DNA of 64,000 bases from NCBI RefSeq assembly GCF_000744455.1, contig NZ_JQLY01000001.1:2324501-2388500 (forward strand), read 5' to 3'. How positions within the stretch are numbered: the stretch's first letter is position 1; each line of letters opens with the position of its first letter. This DNA is from Methanobacterium sp. SMA-27. Lineage in GTDB: Archaea > Methanobacteriota > Methanobacteria > Methanobacteriales > Methanobacteriaceae. Shown in pieces: positions 63,929-64,000 of the stretch. A program made the position numbers and the translations under genes. The notes beneath the pieces were generated by a model that saw only the letters and a list, made by a program, of their open reading frames with translations, did not search any database and was not told the DNA's origin.

Positions 63929-64000
63929 AAGTATTTTTTAATAATGGAAAATTTGATTTAAATCCTTTTTTTAAACATTCTGATGATAAATACTCTTATC

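Overview
This window comes from an AT-rich methanogenic archaeon of the order Methanobacteriales, most probably a Methanobacterium-like species. The evidence is F420-dependent methylene-H4MPT dehydrogenase (mtd), a methanogenesis marker 12 protein, archaeal DNA polymerase D small subunit, Hef, an Orc1/Cdc6 initiator beside mini-ORB repeats, a Kae1-Bud32 fusion, archaeal ThrRS and S15, a cobalamin pathway, and ribosome binding sites of the GGAGGTGAT type. It is a chromosomal segment: no rRNA, CRISPR array, prophage or plasmid module was seen.

Layout. 1-7,700: end of hisF, an isochorismatase-family hydrolase, two unrelated 3-methyladenine glycosylases side by side (Tag and Mpg type), a TFB-like cyclin-fold protein, a proteasome-fold (Ntn) protein, agmatinase and an Ogg1-type glycosylase. 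7,700-13,000: a decay zone with a GAF pseudogene, a chagasin-like inhibitor, cyclophilin, argD, a wrecked MFS exporter and the tail of a TnpB-type element. 13,000-22,100: lysA-dapF, cobalamin genes cbiH, cbiG and cbiB, the small subunit of PolD, and a class II aldolase that appears to start at AUA. 22,050-24,640: the probable chromosomal replication origin (inverted mini-ORB arrays around an AT-rich core) followed by orc1/cdc6. 24,700-35,500: pyrB, trmI, hef, aconitase X, the rdgB-rps15-recJ operon, kae1-bud32 and cobT. 35,600-51,700: uppP, ilvE, two tRNA-Val genes, an Mrr-like membrane protein, surE, marker 12, the ilvB-ilvN-ilvC operon, purD, argF, argS, signal peptidase and ilvD. 52,100-64,000: thrS, a parA gene with an unusual ParB-like partner, a radical SAM-HhH protein, cbiA/cfbB with a GT-B protein, mtd, an HD protein, a metallo-beta-lactamase-fold protein, a frameshifted flavodoxin, hisB and a 2x[4Fe-4S] ferredoxin.

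The genes fall into linked themes: branched-chain amino acid synthesis (ilvB, N, C, D, E), arginine/pyrimidine synthesis (argD, argF, pyrB), lysine (lysA, dapF), histidine (hisF, hisB), corrinoid/F430-type tetrapyrroles (cbiH, G, B, cobT, cbiA/cfbB), and replication and repair (origin, cdc6, PolD small subunit, hef, recJ, three DNA glycosylases, radical SAM-HhH).

The most interesting candidates are the origin itself; a chromosome-partition-like locus in which ParA is followed by a 145-residue protein that keeps only the ParB N-terminal ParA-contact motif, flanked by an AT-rich palindrome (TTATAAGTTATAACTTATAA) also found at two distant sites in the window; an AUA-start gene; a Ser-type Ntn hydrolase; and a palindromic operator-like site just downstream of the ilvB TATA box. 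All functional calls are from reading the sequence; no search was run.
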